A stretch of 57,215 bases of DNA from Halochromatium roseum. GTDB taxonomy: Bacteria; Pseudomonadota; Gammaproteobacteria; Chromatiales; Chromatiaceae. This document shows, piece by piece, positions 46,953 to 57,142 of this stretch (positions are counted from its first letter, which is position 1; the number at the start of each line of letters is the position of its first letter). Position numbers and translations under genes: made by a program. The notes beneath the pieces are model-generated. The model did no database searches. It saw only the letters and a program-made list of their open reading frames with translations, and was not told where the DNA came from. Location of the stretch: positions 1-57,215 of the forward strand of contig NZ_NHSH01000050.1 in the NCBI RefSeq assembly GCF_016653315.1. Direction: 5' to 3'.

Positions 46953-47180
46953 ATGCCGAGAATCGCGTTCTTCTTTGGAATTTCGATCTACATGTACATG
47001 GACGATCACGGCACCCCGCATTGCCATGCAATCTATGGCGACTACGCTGGCGCTTTTCGACTTGATGATGGCGAACTAATGGCTGGACAGATGCCTCCCG
47101 CACAGTCAAAAAAGATCAAGCGCTTTATCTGCGATAACAACGCTGAGTTGTTGGAGAAGTGGGATGAGCTTAGCGGCTGA
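46953..47180 (+). CDS. DUF4160 protein, pair 3
   Basis: This 75-residue protein has IAFFFGISIYMYMDDHGTPHCHAIYGDYAGAFRLDDGEL, the DUF4160 core with a HxTPHxHAxYG-type motif. It starts 9 bases after the neuB remnant, with a GAGG site, and overlaps the DUF2442 gene by 17 bases. It is intact while its surroundings are decaying. Confidence 0.85.
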   Translation: MPRIAFFFGISIYMYMDDHGTPHCHAIYGDYAGAFRLDDGELMAGQMPPAQSKKIKRFICDNNAELLEKWDELSG

Positions 47181-47424
47181 AACCCCTTGGCCACAGGTAG
47201 TCAAGGCAACACCACTTGAACAATATCAACTGCAGGTGTTGCTCAACAGCGGCGAACAATGGCTGATCGATCTCAAGCCATTGATTCAGCGTCGTGATGC
47301 GTACTGGCGACTTCGCCAGGAGCGGTATTTTCGACAGGTTGGCATTGATCCACTCGGAGCCTTGTGTTGGCCCGAGGGCGAGGATCTTGCTCCAGAAAGC
47401 CTGACCCGCTACCGATCTCTCTGA
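47164..47424 (+). CDS. DUF2442 protein, pair 3
   Basis: This 86-residue protein reads YQLQVLLNSGEQWLIDLKPLIQRRDAYWRLR followed by VGIDPLGALCWPEGEDLAPESL, the DUF2442 pattern with the WPEGEDLAPE end. It overlaps the DUF4160 gene by 17 bases, and its TGA shares one base with the neuC start. A partial second copy of its 3' end lies at 44004. This copy is closer in sequence to pair 1 than to pair 2. Confidence 0.85.
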   Translation: MSLAAETPWPQVVKATPLEQYQLQVLLNSGEQWLIDLKPLIQRRDAYWRLRQERYFRQVGIDPLGALCWPEGEDLAPESLTRYRSL

Positions 47425-48137
47425 TGCAGACACAACCTAAGCGTATCTGCGTCGTCACCGGCACCCGCGCCGAATACGGTCTGCTGCGCTGGGTCATGGA
47501 GGGCATCCGCCAGTCACCCGTGCTGGAGCTGCAACTCATCGCCACCGGCATGCACCTCTCGCCCGAATTCGGGCTCACCGTTGAGGCGATCAAGGCTGAT
47601 GGCTTTCAGGTCGATCGCAAGGTTGAGATGCTGCTGAGCTCGGACACTGCGGTCGGCGTCACCAAATCCATGGGCCTCGGCCTAATCGGCTTCGCTGACG
47701 CGCTAGCGGACTTACAGCCAGATCTCATGCTGGTGCTGGGTAATCGCTACGAGATCTTCTCCGCTACCGCTGCCGCGATGATCGCGCGCGTCCCCGTTGC
47801 CCATCTGCATGGGGGCGAGACCACTGAGGGAGTCATCGATGAGCCGATCCGACACAGCCTGACCAAGATGTCGCACCTGCACTTTGTCGCTGCCGAAGAG
47901 TATCGGCGTCGGGTGATTCAACTCGGCGAACAGCCGGAACGGGTCTTTCGCGTCGGCGGGCTCGGCATCGATAACATTCAGCGTCTCAAACTCTTGGCGC
48001 GTGATGAGCGAGAAGCCGCCCTCGATTTCAGGCTGGCTTCGCGCCACCTGCTGATCACCTTTCATCCGGTGACGCTGGAGCACAACACCAGCGCCGCGCA
48101 GATGGACGAACTGCTCGCCGCACTGGCCGCTAGATGA
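47424..48137 (+). pseudogene. neuC: UDP-GlcNAc 2-epimerase (hydrolysing), truncated
   Basis: The ATG at 47424 overlaps the DUF2442 stop. The first ~230 residues are a normal NeuC/NnaA-like epimerase: ICVVTGTRAEYGLLRWVMEG, LGNRYEIFSATAAAM, VAHLHGGETTEGVIDEPIRH and HPVTLEHN. The protein is 237 residues against about 380 in the family. The C-terminal domain is lost at a junction near 48130, where unrelated DNA and an antisense Rpn fragment begin. It should be inactive because the second substrate-binding half is missing. Confidence 0.85.
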
Positions 48138-48760
48138 TCTGCTGAAGAAGCGTTTCTACGATTGGCCGTCCACTGAGAAGCTTGTTCATTAGTTGTGTCC
48201 CTTGGACATCGTATCGCAGCAGCGATTCCAGACTCTGCAGCGCGGTGTCGCGGTCGGCGATCTGGTCGCTCAAGGTGCTCCAGTGGCTGGTCGCTGAAGA
48301 TCCAGCGCAGGACGAGCTGCACCAAGCGGGTCAGCACATCGCCTTTGATCTCGGCGTCGCTGCGCGGTGAGAGATCCTGCAGCGCGTAGCGAAATTGTGG
48401 CACAGAGGGCTTGAGCGCCTCTGGCAGCGGTCGGATCAGGGCGTGGAAGTCGCTCGGCATCCGCCAACGGCGCTGGCCGTGATAGAGCACCAGCGGATAG
48501 ACCGGCGGCAGGGTCTTGACCTCGGGATGCTGCTTGCGGTAGGCCTCGCCCTGCAGCGCGATGTCGCGCAGCAGTTGCAGCAAGACCCAATCGTCGGTCT
48601 GGCGCTTGTGCTCAAACAGGATGTAGACGTGGTGTGCCAGGTTGGCTGGCGCCGCTGTTTGATCGAGCGTGGCGGGCGCATCGGCCGGATCACGCGCTGC
48701 CACATCGGCTTGATCAGCCATGGCCTGGGGCGGCTTCGTCTTGCCCCAGCGCAACCACAA
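48062..48760 (-). pseudogene. Rpn/YhgA-like nuclease remnant, copy A
   Basis: Antisense to the neuC end, the frame contains [20 protein letters not shown], with a PD-(D/E)XK-type E-x-K, then [22 protein letters not shown] and [23 protein letters not shown]. After that, a deletion of about 16 bp between short repeats (gtcgatcaagg against gtcgctcaagg) shifts the frame and the rest is nonsense. Rpn proteins are recombination-promoting nucleases. Both termini are lost. Confidence 0.75.
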
Positions 48761-48869
48761 GCGACGTCACCGCAGGCAAACAGGCCCAAGATCGATTAAG
48801 CTCAGCGGCTTGCGCAATCCCCTACCGCGGCCGTCCTGGAACGCCCTGGGGAGATACTGGGAGACACCG

Positions 48870-49682
<813 letters not shown>

Positions 49683-49687
<5 letters not shown>

Positions 49688-50324
49688 CCCAGAACTCGCC
49701 GAGCGCATGGCCCGCCTGCGCAGCCACGGCATCACCCGCGACCCAGCGCGGATGCAAACCGATTCTGGGCAGCCGACGCCTCATCATGCTGCACTAGCGG
49801 AGCCTGTCTCTGCTAAGCCCAGGTTTGGCGAGCCCGTACTGAGCACATCGAGAGACCCCTGGTACTACCAACAGCTCGCGCTCGGCTACAACTACCGCAT
49901 GACCGATATCCAAGCCGCACTCGGACTCAGCCAACTGCAGCGCCTGGATGACTACATCGCCCGCCGCCACGCACTGGCCGAGCGTTACGACCGTCTGCTA
50001 GCCGACCTACCGATACGGCTACCGTACCGAGATCCCAGACATCGCTCAGCGCTGCACCTCTACCCCATTCAGCTCGCCGATCGCACCACGCGCGCCAAGA
50101 CCTTCCAAGCCCTGCGCGACGCTGACATCGGCGTCAACGTGCACTACATTCCAGTGCACACTCAGCCCGACTACCAACGCTTGGGCTTCAATCTTGGCGA
50201 CTATCCTGTCGCAGAGGCCTATTACAGCCGGGCGCTCAGCCTACCGCTCTTTCCGGCCCTCACCGAATCGCAACAGCATCACATCATCACCGCAATCCAA
50301 CGTCTCTTTGTGAGGACGCCGTGA
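49683..50324 (+). pseudogene. pseC: C-terminal part of a PseC-like aminotransferase
   Basis: The frame begins in the pseB remnant and continues from NDPELAERMARLRSHGITRDP to the end of a DegT-family sugar aminotransferase: WYYQQLALGYNYRMTDIQAALG, LGLSQLQRLDDYIARRHALAERYD, VNVHYIPVHTQPDYQRLGF and YYSRALSLPLFPALTE. The catalytic lysine and the whole N-terminal half are missing. It is a PseC-type transaminase remnant, with normal pseB-pseC order. Confidence 0.85.
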
Positions 50325-50337
50325 TCACGAGCGAGCA

Positions 50338-50871
50338 TCAAGGAGCGCGCTGATCGTCTTCGATACGCGCCTCAAAGAGTTCACGCGTTTGATGTGGCAA
50401 CGTCTCCACCAAGACGAAGGGTTCGATATCCAGCGCGCGCAGCTTCTTTCGCAGATAACGCCTGATCGTCTCGGCAAAGATCATCGGCGCTTCAGGGTCG
50501 CCAGGATGATCACCAGCAAACAACACGAGCTGAACCTGATACGTTCGCGCGGCATCACGCACATCCTGCCACTGGGAGTCAGTCAGGCGCGCACAAATCC
50601 CCAACGAGTCGATAAAACAACGAAAGAGGTCGCAAACCTTCGCATCCCAATCACTCGCCTTATCGATAAGAAACCACTCGGCACTCTTGACTTCGAGCAG
50701 ATACAACACCTGACGAGATGGATCGACAATCGCAAAATCTGCTGCTTTCAGACCACAAAACCGAACGGTCTCATACGGCCCATCAGCCCCGTCGTAATCG
50801 ACAAAAGGCAAGCGAAAACGCAGCTCAAAGGGCGACTCGGATACCCAATCACTCCATGGAGTATTCGTCAC
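50338..50871 (-). CDS. PD-(D/E)XK-like protein, partner of ATPase 1
   Basis: The 177-residue protein has a nuclease-like core: LKAADFAIVDP, then VLYLLEVKSAEWF. This sets Asp45 and Glu60-x-Lys62 in a D-x14-E-x-K pattern. The C-terminal half has an alternating strand/helix pattern ending KLRALDIEPFVLVETL. The start shares ATGA with the upstream ATPase gene, so the two are coupled. It has the same layout as the protein at 52367. A nuclease role is inferred only from the motif. Confidence 0.75.
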   Translation of the reverse strand: MTNTPWSDWVSESPFELRFRLPFVDYDGADGPYETVRFCGLKAADFAIVDPSRQVLYLLEVKSAEWFLIDKASDWDAKVCDLFRCFIDSLGICARLTDSQWQDVRDAARTYQVQLVLFAGDHPGDPEAPMIFAETIRRYLRKKLRALDIEPFVLVETLPHQTRELFEARIEDDQRAP

Positions 50872-51947
50872 GACGGCCTCGATTCACGTCTGAGCCTGCC
50901 CGAGTAGAACTGTTTCGATTCACGCTGATAGAGGCGTTCAAAGGCATCGATGACTGGGTTGGGTTCCAGATCATACAGATGATTCTCGATGCTGAAGCGA
51001 ACAAACTTATCCGTCGGGACCTCCCTGTACAACCCGAAATATCGGACTGGCGCCTTTTGTGCCGCTGCAGTGAGCGCGAGGTACTTAAGCGTAAAATAGT
51101 CATGCGTAGCAAGGAAGACTTGCGTACCCTGTCGCGCGAATGTCGCCAACAGCTCGGCCAGAGGCTCAGCAAAGGCGGGATTCATGTTGGCTTCCGGCTC
51201 ATCCCAAAACAGCACCGCATTGTCCGCAAGACCGCGATTCGCCACCAACTGCAACAGCATGCCGATCTTTCGATAGCCTTCCGCCGCAAGCCCCGCCTCG
51301 ACACGACCAAGTCCGCGTTGCTTGATATAGAAGCGCTGGGCATGCTCATCGTAATCGATACTGGCCTTTAGCATTTTCTCCAACGGCATGATCAGCTTTT
51401 GCTGCCAATCCGCCCGCTTCCCCGCACCAGCCCGCGCGCCAAGCTTCAGCGCCAGATCGCTATACAACTCCTCAAGCTCAAGATGCGATTCCGCCATCGC
51501 AGGCACCAACCCATGGAACATGGAGAGTACCTCCTTGGTCGGCAGGTAAACAGGATCAGGCCAGAGTTGCTTGCCGATCTCCCACCTCCGGAGGTCCACT
51601 TCCCGATCTCGGGCCGAGAATTCGAAAGAGATTGAGCCCTCTGCTGTCACTGTCACCGTTGAGTGCTTATGCCCTTGCACACGGGAAGCCAAGCGACCCA
51701 CGGCATCCACCTGAAAATTCCGAACCAAGCGCTTGCTGAGATGCGTCGTGAACCCCGTCTTGCTGCAATCCAAGTCCTTCGCCGTCGCCACGGAGCGGCA
51801 GACGGCATAGAGCAGTTTGAGAAGATGCGTCTTGCCAGTCGCATTCTCGCCCAGGATCACATTGATGCCCGGCGTGAAAGATAACTCGCATTCGTCAAAC
51901 AACGTAAAGTTGCCCAACGCGAGTTTTTGTAATCGAGCCGCGCCCAT
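50868..51947 (-). CDS. AAA/ABC-type ATPase of a two-gene system, ATPase 1
   Basis: Walker A is GENATGKTHLLKLLYAV at residues 33-49 and Walker B is VLFWDEPEANMNP near residue 250. The H-loop is LATHDYFTLKYL. This is the RecF/SMC-like ATPase found in OLD-like, AriA-like and other defence proteins, with no TOPRIM domain. At 359 residues there is no room for a nuclease, which is encoded by the next gene. It is paralogous to ATPase 2: both have YLPxKExLSxF and EGxxKIGxLxxL. Confidence 0.85.
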   Translation of the reverse strand: MGAARLQKLALGNFTLFDECELSFTPGINVILGENATGKTHLLKLLYAVCRSVATAKDLDCSKTGFTTHLSKRLVRNFQVDAVGRLASRVQGHKHSTVTVTAEGSISFEFSARDREVDLRRWEIGKQLWPDPVYLPTKEVLSMFHGLVPAMAESHLELEELYSDLALKLGARAGAGKRADWQQKLIMPLEKMLKASIDYDEHAQRFYIKQRGLGRVEAGLAAEGYRKIGMLLQLVANRGLADNAVLFWDEPEANMNPAFAEPLAELLATFARQGTQVFLATHDYFTLKYLALTAAAQKAPVRYFGLYREVPTDKFVRFSIENHLYDLEPNPVIDAFERLYQRESKQFYSGRLRRESRPS

Positions 51948-51951
51948 CTTT

Positions 51952-52355
51952 TCAGCCTTTTAGAATACCTGATCTACAGGATAGCGCGACTTTGAGCCTG
52001 TTCGCCAAGCCGCGTCCACCCGCCTCATCGATCAACCAGCGTTTCTCGATCGGACCCAGCGGCGTCGGCACCACCCCGGTCACCGCAAGCCCACCGGCAA
52101 CCCGCATCAATCGCGGCTCAACCGCATTCAGATCAGTCATCTTCGGGCACCCCGGCGTCTCGAAGACCAAATGCCCGCTGAAATAGTCGTCTCCAGCGTA
52201 TAGCCCGACAGCTCGATGCCGAACGGCAGAGCGCGTTGCCGCGCCAGGCGCAGCAGGGACCAGTAACAGCGCTCGATGACGTGCGGGCGATCTTCCTCAA
52301 TGGCCGAGTAGGCCAGGTTGAGGTGGAAGAAACTGTAGAGGCGGAGGAGACTCAT
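51952..52355 (-). pseudogene. GH57-like glycoside hydrolase remnant
   Basis: The first part reads MSLLRLYSFFHLNLAYSAIE, with RCYWSLLRLARQRALPFGIELSGYTLE, the N-terminus of a GH57-type hydrolase. A deletion joins it, in another frame, to FSGHLVFETPGCPKMTDLN and PTPLGPIEKRWLIDEAG, which I read as the C-terminal end of the same gene. The family normally has more than 400 residues. It lies between the two ATPase operons, so the upstream system was inserted beside it or the gene decayed afterwards. Confidence 0.6.
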
Positions 52356-52366
52356 GGGCCTCAGGG

Positions 52367-52939
52367 TCAAGCGTTGCGAGTATCGGCGATGGGTTCGCAG
52401 TCGATACCCAATAGCGGCGCTTTTTCGCAGAGGCGGTCATAGTCCAGAACGGAAATGGCATCAATATCCGCCAACGCAATCCGTCCCTTGAGTCGTGAGT
52501 TAACAGTGTGTCGCAAAGCACCCAAGTGAATGTTCAGGTTCGCGGGCAAGCCCAAAGCGATGATCAGGCGCAGCCGAATTCGAGACTTGGCGAAGTCCGG
52601 CAAACCGTCGCGCAATGCCTGACTTCGCCTTGTATTGGCCCGCAACGCCAAGAGCATCAACACACTGTCAGTGACCTTGTCGACCAACTGCAGGAAGCGA
52701 TAGGGGGCATCGCCTTTGATCGAAGGTACTAGATCGTCACGATACAGTGCTTGCGCAAGATTGCGATAATCTCGGATCTCAAGCAGGTAGAGTGTTGTCT
52801 CATGCCGCCAGGCAAAATCCATTTCCTTGAGCGATTGCCCGCAGAGTGCGCGATAACCGGCCAAATCCTGGAAGCGAAAAACGGCTCCGGCCGGAAAACC
52901 AAGGCGCAAGCCTGATTCCTCAATGTATTCATGCGTCAT
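52367..52939 (-). CDS. PD-(D/E)XK-like protein, partner of ATPase 2
   Basis: The 190-residue protein has SLKEMDFAWRHETTLYLLEIRDY, giving Asp41 and Glu54-x-Arg56. The D-x12-E-x-R pattern matches D-x14-E-x-K of the partner of ATPase 1, with Arg in place of Lys. Around the core are VTDSVLMLLALR and RIRLRLIIALGLPANLNIHLG helices and strands. The start shares ATGA with the ATPase 2 gene. Overall identity to the paralog is low, so the duplication is old or the two systems were acquired separately. Confidence 0.75.
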   Translation of the reverse strand: MTHEYIEESGLRLGFPAGAVFRFQDLAGYRALCGQSLKEMDFAWRHETTLYLLEIRDYRNLAQALYRDDLVPSIKGDAPYRFLQLVDKVTDSVLMLLALRANTRRSQALRDGLPDFAKSRIRLRLIIALGLPANLNIHLGALRHTVNSRLKGRIALADIDAISVLDYDRLCEKAPLLGIDCEPIADTRNA

Positions 52940-54009
52940 AACCCTAAATCCAGGCGCACATCTTCATCGAACAAGGCCATCGATTGCTCGATAATCGGGC
53001 TATCCGGAAGGCCATCGGCCAGGCGCGTGATCATGCCGCGAACACCTTCGCCGTTCTCACGCCGAAGATCCAACAAGGTATCATCCGTTTGACCCTCGCG
53101 CGCGAGCTGCTCCAACCGCTTCAACAGAAAGTAACTGTGTGTTGTCGTATAGACTTGAATCCCGGAGCGGGCGTACTCGAAGAGCATTTCCGCAAAACGC
53201 ACAACGGCCTTCGGATGCAGATTGGTTTCCGGCTCATCGACAAACAGCAGGCACCCACCCTTTGGCGTCAGACGGCGATTGCGCATGAGCCGATGCAGGA
53301 TGCCGATCTTCTTGATGCCCTCGGCCGTTTGATGCATGTTATAGCGCTCATTGCCGCGCCGAAACCAGATACCCTTAGCATCCATCTCCACCTCGCCGCC
53401 ACAAGTCACTTGGTCGAGATGTTTCACGGCGCGCGCCACATTGTTCTGCCATTTCCCGGCCGTCGTTGGTTGGCGGAAGTCTTGAACCAAGTCGTAATAG
53501 GTATCGTCGAAGGCTGCAATCTCTTGCGCCTCACGCGTGGCGACGATGGCATCGAAGATCGACAGGATCTCTTTTGGTGGCAGATAGTTAGCGCGCAATC
53601 CCTTCAGCGCGGACAGACCATCGCTCTGCCATTGAAGAATCTTGCTCGTCGTGTCTTTGCCGAACTCAAACCTGAGTGACCCGTCCCCGCTCATGCCCAG
53701 GTCAACCTTGAGCCGGTAGTGGCCGCCCCGGCTGACCAACCGACCCAGTTCCATCTGTTGCGGAAGAAACACCCAGCGCAGTTTGGCCGCTAGGATCTCA
53801 GGCAGCTCCACCGGGCTTGGGCCGGCCGCCTTCTTCCAGTACTCCTCGGCCACCCGCGTCACGGCATACAGCAACTTCAGCAAATGCGTCTTGCCGGTAT
53901 CGTTCTCGCCGATGATGAGATTCAGGCCGCCGTGCCTTCGCCATTCGAGCGGTTGCTTGAAGATCGCGAAGCCTTGGATGTCGAGTTTTTCAATCAATGG
54001 AACGACCAA
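52936..54009 (-). CDS. AAA/ABC-type ATPase of a two-gene system, ATPase 2
   Basis: Walker A is GENDTGKTHLLKLLYAV at residues 34-50 and Walker B is GGCLLFVDEPETNLHPKAV near residue 265. The H-loop is TTTHSYFLLKRL. The protein has 357 residues and the same plan as ATPase 1. It carries a C-terminal extension, DSPIIEQSMALFDEDVRLDLG, that may contact its partner. The gene starts at 54009 and is the first of its operon. About 250 bp of remnant sequence lie upstream. Confidence 0.87.
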   Translation of the reverse strand: MVVPLIEKLDIQGFAIFKQPLEWRRHGGLNLIIGENDTGKTHLLKLLYAVTRVAEEYWKKAAGPSPVELPEILAAKLRWVFLPQQMELGRLVSRGGHYRLKVDLGMSGDGSLRFEFGKDTTSKILQWQSDGLSALKGLRANYLPPKEILSIFDAIVATREAQEIAAFDDTYYDLVQDFRQPTTAGKWQNNVARAVKHLDQVTCGGEVEMDAKGIWFRRGNERYNMHQTAEGIKKIGILHRLMRNRRLTPKGGCLLFVDEPETNLHPKAVVRFAEMLFEYARSGIQVYTTTHSYFLLKRLEQLAREGQTDDTLLDLRRENGEGVRGMITRLADGLPDSPIIEQSMALFDEDVRLDLGL

Positions 54010-54261
54010 TGCATTAGGGTTGGCGACTGTTGATTGTGCGGACTTCGCTTCAGCGGGTCGAGATGACCGCAGACTCTACCACGCCTTCCGCCAAGGCCAC
54101 TGCCGCCTCGCTCCATAGGCGCTCAGTGTAGCACCGGCAGGTCGCCACTCTAGCAACTGCAGGGCGTGAACAGGCGAGCTTAGGGTGCGATACTTTCCAG
54201 AGCACGCGCTCAGTGACCTCAGCGTTCGGTGACGCTCTCCGCTAGGCCGCCGTCCGAACCG

Positions 54262-54750
54262 ATGCCTGCAACCCCACACGCACCCAGGCTAACCCTGGTC
54301 GTCATCGCCCGCGACGAGGCGGCGCGCCAGTATCAGCATGCGCTGCAGGCGAGCGCCTTGCTGCCAGGGCAGCCCGCCTACCGGCATGATTTGGTGGTGC
54401 GGGCGCTGTTTGCGCTCAAGCGTGCCGGCGCCTTGGAGCCGGCCATCGCGCTCGCGGAGCAGGAGATGCCGCACTGGCCGCAGTCACCGGACTTTTTCTT
54501 TGCGCTGGGGGATCTGTTGCTGGATTGGGCGATTCGCCATCCCGAGCAGGCGGCGCAGGCGATCCTGCCGGTGGTGGAGCAAGCCTGGCTGACGTGCTTG
54601 GAGATCGGCGAGCAGCCGCGCTTGGAGGGCAGCATCCGGGGGCGTGGGAGCTTTCTTGCCGCGCATAACCTGGCGGTCCTTTATGAACAGCTGGGGCGAT
54701 TGGATGAGGCTGCGGACTATCGCGGCCGGGCTCAGGTGCTGCGCCAGATC
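54262..54750 (+). pseudogene. internally deleted GT2-TPR glycosyltransferase, copy 2
   Basis: The first 20 residues are the GT2 start RLTLVVIARDEAA, which continues directly into the C-terminal TPR-like part HALQASALLPGQPAYRHDLVVRALFALKRAGALEPAIALAEQEMP and LAAHNLAVLYEQLGRLDEAADY. The nucleotide-sugar-binding region is missing. It uses the same 5' end as the copy at 44538, but the deletion end points differ. The reading frame then runs into antisense Rpn sequence near 54750. Confidence 0.75.
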
Positions 54751-55290
54751 TGCATGATGGGATCTCCCGGTGCGGTCTGTTCCAACAAGCGGCGGGCGTC
54801 ATCCTCTTCCACCCGTTGTGTCCCTTGGACATCGTATCGCAGCAGCGATTCCAGACTCTGCAGCGCAGTGTCGCGGTCGGCGATCTGGTCGATCAAGGCG
54901 ATCAGTCGCTCAAGGTGCTCCAGTGGCTGGTCGCTGAAGATCCAGCGCAGGGCGAGCTGCACCAAGCGGGTCAGCACATCGCCTTTGATCTCGGCGTCGC
55001 TGCGCGGTGAGAGATCCTGCAGCGCATAGCGGAATTGTGGCACATAAGGCTTGAGCACCTCTGGCGGCGGCCGGATCAGGGCATGGAAGTCGCTCGGCAT
55101 GCGCCAGCGGTGCTTGCCGTGATAGAGCACCAAGGGATAGACCGGCGGCAGGGTCTTGGCCTCGGGATGCTGCTTGCGGTAGGCCTCGCCCTGCAAGGCG
55201 ATGTCGCGCAGCAGTTGCAGCAAGACCCAATCGTCGGTCTGGCGCTTGTGCTCGAACAGGATGTCGATGTGGAGTGCGAGGGGGGGTCGG
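54750..55290 (-). pseudogene. Rpn/YhgA-like nuclease remnant, copy B
   Basis: The minus-strand frame contains [86 protein letters not shown] and [24 protein letters not shown]. The central domain is intact, but the N-terminus and the QEGR-type C-terminal tail are missing, and the frame ends at a junction with the GT2-TPR fragment. Confidence 0.78.
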
Positions 55291-55400
55291 CCGCTTGTAG
55301 CATTGAGGGGGACGTCGCTGATTCTCCGGCTATACTCCTCACTCCCGTCCCGCCGCAGTCCCAGCGTCGGTCACCAACGCCCCAGCCAGAGCAATCCCTG

Positions 55401-55757
55401 ATGAGCGCCGCCTTTGATCTCTACACCAAGTTGAAACACAGCTCGAGCGATGAGGAGCGCGCTGAGGTGATTGCGCAGGCCTTCGATGCGCTCGAAGCCC
55501 GCTTCCCTCAGCTGACGGATCTCGCGACCCAGGGCCATGTCCGCGAAGCCGAGTTGCGCTTGCAGAAGGACATCAAGGAGGTTGAGGCGCGACTACAGAA
55601 GGACATCAAGGAGGTCGACGCGCGCTTACAGGAGCGCATCAGCCAGCTCGAAGTGAGCCTGCACCAAGCGCTGGCCGCACAGACCCGTTGGCTCATCGGC
55701 GGCCTCGCCATCCTCGGCGTCGTGCTCAAGCTCGCGGATGTGTTGATCGGACCTTGA
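55401..55757 (+). CDS. hendecad coiled-coil membrane protein, copy 2
   Basis: The 118-residue copy has fewer repeat units than the others: one LQKDIKEVEAR, one LQKDIKEVDAR, then LQERISQLEV. The N-terminal 55 residues and the C-terminal membrane anchor are almost identical to copies 1 and 3. The upstream leader, with a TATACT element, is the same. It overlaps no other gene. Confidence 0.82.
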   Translation: MSAAFDLYTKLKHSSSDEERAEVIAQAFDALEARFPQLTDLATQGHVREAELRLQKDIKEVEARLQKDIKEVDARLQERISQLEVSLHQALAAQTRWLIGGLAILGVVLKLADVLIGP

Positions 55758-55840
55758 GGACGCTCGACGGCGCTGGGGCGTGAGCGCTCGGCGTTGGCGC
55801 GCCATCAGAGCCACAACTGCAGGCTCGTTGTTGGCGGTGC

Positions 55841-56500
55841 TCAGTGAAACACCGCCTCCGGGGTTTCTGCGGTCAGGATGCGATCTGACCACTCCAGCAG
55901 CGTCTCGGCATCAGCCTCTTGGATCTGTTGGCGCAGCCGGCATCGGTGGGGCCGAATCTGCATAATGGGATCTCCCGGTGCGGTTTGTTCCAACAAGCGG
56001 CGGGCGTCATCCTCTTCCACCCGTTGTGTCCCTTGGACATCATAGCGCAGCAGCGATTCCAGACTCTGCAGCGCAGTGTCGCGATCGGCGATCTGGTCGA
56101 TCAAGGCGATCAACCGCTCCAGATGCTCCAGCGGCTGGTCGCTGAAGATCCAGCGTAGCGCCAACTGGACCAGACGGGTCAGCACATCGCCTTTGATCTC
56201 GGCGTCACTGCGCGGTGAGAGATCCTGCAGCGCTTAGTGGAATCGTAGCACAGAGGGCTTGAGCACCTCCGGCAGCGGGCGGATCAGGGCGTGGAAGTCG
56301 CTCGGCATCCGCCAACGGCGCTGGCCGTGATAGAGCACCAGCGGGTAGACCGGCGGCAGGGTCTTGGCCTCGGGATGCTGCTTGCGGTAGGACTCGCCCC
56401 GCAGCGCGATGTCGCGCAGCAGTTGCAGCAAGACCCAATCGTCAGTCAGTACGGCGCTTGTCCTCAAACAGGATGTAGACGTGGCGTGCGAGGGGGGCGG
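55841..56500 (-). pseudogene. Rpn/YhgA-like nuclease remnant, copy C
   Basis: The C-terminal part runs from LTRLVQLALRWIF to LLEWSDRILTAETPEAVFH and a stop at 55841, with an internal deletion between IMQI and RQQIQEADAETLL. The middle is interrupted by a TAA where copy B has a tyrosine (FRYALQ). The N-terminal part has a frameshift (extra four bases) just after a cgcc. The gene is therefore broken at three points. Confidence 0.8.
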
Positions 56501-56615
56501 CCGCTTGTAGCATTGAGGGGGACGTCGCTGATTCTCCGGCTATACTCCTCACTCCCGTCCCGTCCCGCCGCAGTCCCAGCGTCGGTCACCAACGCCCCAG
56601 CCAGAGCAATCCCTG

Positions 56616-57059
56616 ATGAGCGCCGCTTTTGATCTCTACACCAAGTTGAAACACACCTCAAGCGATGAGGAGCGCGCCGAGGTGATTGCGCAGGCCTTTG
56701 ATGCGCTCGAAGCCCGCTTCCCTCAGCTGACGGATCTCGCGACCCAGGGCCATGTCCGCGAAGCCGAGTTGCGCTTGCAGAAGGAAATCAAGGAGGTTGA
56801 GGCGCGACTACAGAAGGAAATCAAGGAGGTCGAAGCGCGACTACAGAAGGACATCAAGGCCCTTGAACTCCAGATCAAGGAGGTCGAAGCACGCCTGCAG
56901 AAGGAGATCAAAGAGGTCGACGCGCGCTTACAGGAGCGCATCAGCCAGCTCGAAGTGAGCCTGCACCAGGCACTGGCCGCGCAGACCCGTTGGCTCATCG
57001 GCGGACTCGCCATCCTTGGCGTCGTGCTCAAGCTCGCGGATGTGTTGATCGGACCTTGA
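56616..57059 (+). CDS. hendecad coiled-coil membrane protein, copy 3
   Basis: The longest of the three copies (147 residues) has two LQKEIKEVEAR units, an 18-residue LQKDIKALELQIKEVEAR, one LQKEIKEVDAR and LQERISQ. The 33-bp units differ from copy 1 by exactly two extra repeats. Start, leader and membrane anchor match the other copies. Slippage or unequal crossing-over between 33-bp units explains the variation. Confidence 0.85.
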   Translation: MSAAFDLYTKLKHTSSDEERAEVIAQAFDALEARFPQLTDLATQGHVREAELRLQKEIKEVEARLQKEIKEVEARLQKDIKALELQIKEVEARLQKEIKEVDARLQERISQLEVSLHQALAAQTRWLIGGLAILGVVLKLADVLIGP

Positions 57060-57142
57060 GGACGCTCGACGGCGCTGGGGCGTGAGCGCTCGGCGTTGGC
57101 GCGCCATCAGAGCCACAACTGCAGGCTCGTTGTTGGCGGTGC

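Noticed and set aside
50868-54009. OLD-family nucleases
   Set aside because: The ATPases are too short to hold a TOPRIM domain and none is visible.
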